8,816 nt of DNA, from the NCBI GenBank assembly GCA_902475285.1, contig CABRZA010000102.1, forward strand, positions 1 to 8,816, in the 5' to 3' direction. Every line of letters begins with the position of its first letter. Positions within the stretch are counted from its first letter, which is position 1. Source of the stretch: an uncultured Porphyromonadaceae bacterium. Its GTDB lineage: Bacteria > Bacteroidota > Bacteroidia > Bacteroidales > Muribaculaceae. Position numbers and translations under genes: made by a program. This document shows positions 6,527 to 8,816 of this stretch, in pieces. Under the pieces are notes generated by a model. That model saw only the letters and a program-made list of their open reading frames with translations. It ran no database searches and was not told the DNA's origin.

Positions 6527-6551
6527 CAGTGTAAAAAACGGTAAACTGCAA
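6524..6551 (+). promoter_or_regulatory. Inverted repeat TTGCAGT / ACTGCAA just before the transporter start codon
   Basis: Two perfect 7-bp arms (6524-6530 and 6545-6551) are separated by 14 bases, and the right arm ends 3 bases before the ATG. As RNA it would fold the ribosome-landing region into a stem in transcripts reading through from the kinase; as DNA the arms are 21 bp apart centre to centre, fitting a dimeric binding protein. Either reading is an inference from the symmetry. Confidence 0.45.
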
Positions 6552-6554
6552 CTT

Positions 6555-8801
6555 ATGGAAATATTGTTTCTCTGCATCATCGTCTTCCTCTTCATTCTCG
6601 CGGTGTTCGACCTCTCGGTGGGTGTGAGCAACGACGCCGTCAACTTCCTCAACTCCGCCATAGGCAGCCGGGCAGCCACGTTCCGCACAATTATCATAGT
6701 GGCCTCGGTGGGCGTATTCTGCGGTGCGGCCATGAGCAACGGCATGATGGACATTGCCCGTCACGGCATCTTCCGACCGGAGCATTTCTCATTCTACGAG
6801 CTAATATGCATCTTCATGGCCGTGATGGTGACCGACATCATCCTTCTTGACATCTTCAACTCGCTGGGCATGCCCACGTCGACCACGGTATCTATGGTGT
6901 TCGAGCTACTCGGAGCGGCCTTCGCCGTGGCACTGATAAAGATGGCGGCCGACGGCAGCGACCTCGGCCTCACCGACCTTCTCAACACAGGCAAGGCACT
7001 CTCGGTGATACTCGGCATCTTCCTGTCGGTGGCAATAGCGTTCGTCACCGGCACATTGGTGCAGTTCGTCACACGAGCGATATTCTCATTCGAATACCGC
7101 TCGAAACTGCGGTGGAAGATAGGTATCTTCGGAGGTTTCGCCACCACTATGATAATCTACTTCCTGATGATAAAGGGTGCAAAAGACCTTACCTTCATGA
7201 CGCCCGAAGTCAAAGACTTCATAGCGCAGCACACGGCGCTCATCCTCCTCTCATGCTTCGTGGTGCTGTCGGCACTCATGCAGCTGCTGTACGTCCTTAA
7301 AGTCAACGTGCTCCGCACGGTGGTGCTTATAGGCACATTCGCGCTGGCCATGGCCTTCGCCGGCAACGACCTCGTGAACTTCATAGGGGTGCCCCTGAGC
7401 GGTTTCTCGGCCTGGCGCGACTATGTTGCCAACGGCGCCGGCGATGCCCGCGGCTTCATGATGGGCTCGCTCAACGCCCCGGCCGACACGCCGGTCTACT
7501 TCCTCGTGGGCGCCGGCATAATCATGGTGATAGCCCTGGCCATGTCGAAGAAGGCACAGCGGGTGTCGAAAACCGAGATAGGGCTCGCAGGCAGCACCGA
7601 GGGCGACGAGATGTTCGGTTCCTCGCGAATAGCCCGCCGGTTGGTGCGCATGTCGCTCTCGGCCCACGGCGCCATGCAGCGCCACATCCCGCAGCGGGTG
7701 CGCACGTGGCTCGACAGCCGTTTCGACACATCGCAGATGGTGCTCGAGCACGGCGCGGCCTTCGACCTCGTGCGCGGCTCCGTCAACCTCATGCTCGCAG
7801 GCATGCTCATAGCCCTCGGCACATCGCTCAAGCTACCGCTGTCAACCACCTTCGTCACCTTCATGGTGGCTATGGGCACCTCGCTGGCCGACCGCGCATG
7901 GAGCCGCGAGAGCGCCGTGTTCCGCATCACGGGCGTGATTTCGGTTATAGGCGGGTGGTTCATCACCGCCGGCGTGGCATTCATAGGCGCCGCACTCGTG
8001 GTATCGGCAATGTACTGGGGCGGCGGCGTGGCCATGATAATAGTGTCGCTGTTGGCCATAGTCATCATCGTGCGCAGCAACATGCGCTTCAAGGAGAAGA
8101 AAGCCGACACCGAGGCCGACACGATGTTCCGCACCATCATCTCCACCCCCGATAAAGCCGAAGCCCACAGCCTGCTCAACATCTACATGGCCCAGAAGCA
8201 GGCGGCTTTCGTGACCTTTGCCCGAGTGACCTACGACAGCGTGACCCGCGCCTTCGTCGACGACGATGCCCGCACACTCTCGCGTGCCGACCACGCGCTC
8301 GACAAGGAGAAAACCCTCCTCAAAAACGCCCGCCGCAAGGAAACGCTCTGCTGGCGCCAGGTCGACCAGACCACAGCCATCGAAAAGAGCGCATGGTTCC
8401 ACCTGGCCAACAACTCATGCATGGCCATATGCTACAATCTCAGGCGAATAGCCGAGGTGTGCGGCGAACATGTGTCGAACAATTTCCGACGGCTTCCCGA
8501 GGCCTTCCGCGAGAGTTTTGAACCTCTGCGCCTCGATATCCTCGACACTCTTGCCCAGGCCGACACTCTCCTAATCGCAGGCAATACGCCGCCCGACGAC
8601 ATCCAGGCCCTCCGCCGCCGCTGCGACGGCATAAAGGACGCCATCAGCCACGAGTGCCGCAACGTGCACGAGCATCTGCGCAGCGATGCCCCCGAACATC
8701 TCACCGTGGCCTACGTCTATCTAAACCTCCTGCAAGAATCGCAAGAAATGGTTTCTTCTCTCCGAAAACTCCTCCGCGCTTCGGCAAAACTTCGCGACTG
8801 A
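6555..8801 (+). CDS. pit: PiT-family inorganic phosphate transporter with C-terminal PhoU-like domain
   Basis: Inner-membrane carrier that imports phosphate with a cation (sodium or proton). The family's internal duplication is visible: SNDAVNF (25-31) and GNDLVNF (270-276) are the paired substrate motifs, with N26-D27 and N271-D272, and each half also has an STT element, PTSTTVSM (107-114) and PLSTTFVTF (428-436). About ten to twelve hydrophobic segments fill residues 1-505, with a hydrophilic loop at about 331-400. Residues about 515-748 are soluble and helical, rich in charged residues and without membrane segments, fitting a cytoplasmic PhoU-like domain. At 748 residues it is much longer than the roughly 420-500 of plain Pit proteins, in line with the long Bacteroidota type. 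The first motif departs from the classical GANDVANA. The ATG at 6555 begins directly before the first helix. Its place 76 bp after the kinase gene suggests co-regulation. A sulfate or other anion substrate cannot be excluded. Confidence 0.9.
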   Translation: MEILFLCIIVFLFILAVFDLSVGVSNDAVNFLNSAIGSRAATFRTIIIVASVGVFCGAAMSNGMMDIARHGIFRPEHFSFYELICIFMAVMVTDIILLDIFNSLGMPTSTTVSMVFELLGAAFAVALIKMAADGSDLGLTDLLNTGKALSVILGIFLSVAIAFVTGTLVQFVTRAIFSFEYRSKLRWKIGIFGGFATTMIIYFLMIKGAKDLTFMTPEVKDFIAQHTALILLSCFVVLSALMQLLYVLKVNVLRTVVLIGTFALAMAFAGNDLVNFIGVPLSGFSAWRDYVANGAGDARGFMMGSLNAPADTPVYFLVGAGIIMVIALAMSKKAQRVSKTEIGLAGSTEGDEMFGSSRIARRLVRMSLSAHGAMQRHIPQRVRTWLDSRFDTSQMVLEHGAAFDLVRGSVNLMLAGMLIALGTSLKLPLSTTFVTFMVAMGTSLADRAWSRESAVFRITGVISVIGGWFITAGVAFIGAALVVSAMYWGGGVAMIIVSLLAIVIIVRSNMRFKEKKADTEADTMFRTIISTPDKAEAHSLLNIYMAQKQAAFVTFARVTYDSVTRAFVDDDARTLSRADHALDKEKTLLKNARRKETLCWRQVDQTTAIEKSAWFHLANNSCMAICYNLRRIAEVCGEHVSNNFRRLPEAFRESFEPLRLDILDTLAQADTLLIAGNTPPDDIQALRRRCDGIKDAISHECRNVHEHLRSDAPEHLTVAYVYLNLLQESQEMVSSLRKLLRASAKLRD

Positions 8802-8816
8802 TTTCTAACCGCCTTA

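Noticed and set aside
7496..8182. A 228-codon minus-strand frame opposite the transporter
   Set aside because: Antisense shadow of a membrane-protein gene, Met/Ser/Arg-rich with no family resemblance.

Overview
The window reads as ordinary chromosome of a GC-rich member of the Bacteroidales. Three things point there: start regions lack Shine-Dalgarno sequences, three of the genes have a TAnnTTTG -7 element upstream (the Bacteroidota promoter type), and the proteins look like Bacteroidales versions of their families. Coding GC looks high for Bacteroides itself, so a Muribaculaceae-, Alistipes- or Barnesiella-like genome is my guess; the genus cannot be fixed from this sequence. I saw no tRNA, rRNA, CRISPR array, insertion sequence or phage gene.

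Layout. Positions 23-3607 (minus) hold a complete single-chain pyruvate:ferredoxin oxidoreductase, nifJ. A 214-bp gap follows with its promoter, a 13-bp direct repeat spaced exactly 21 bp apart, and a weak terminator for the next gene. Positions 3822-4157 (minus) encode a 111-residue stand-alone PAS-domain protein. A 196-bp divergent intergenic region carries a promoter for each side and a perfect 17-bp palindrome. Then, on the plus strand, come an OmpR/PhoB-type response regulator (4354-5052), its membrane sensor kinase (5036-6478, overlapping by 17 bp) and, after a 76-bp leader, a PiT-type phosphate transporter with a PhoU-like C-terminal domain (6555-8801).

How they fit. The plus-strand genes look like a phosphate sensing and uptake unit: a PhoR-like kinase with an extracytoplasmic sensor, a PhoB-like regulator, and a sodium- or proton-coupled phosphate carrier with its own cytoplasmic PhoU-like domain. 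The minus-strand genes are central anaerobic carbon metabolism (nifJ) and a small cytoplasmic sensor of unknown signal. Phosphate as the signal is inferred from the neighbour and the kinase sensor pattern.

I found no clearly undescribed system. The points worth checking are in the regulatory DNA (palindrome at the regulator promoter, 21-bp-spaced repeats upstream of nifJ, inverted repeat at the transporter start codon, an 11-bp word shared by the regulator and transporter upstream regions) and a six-cysteine segment in the oxidoreductase.
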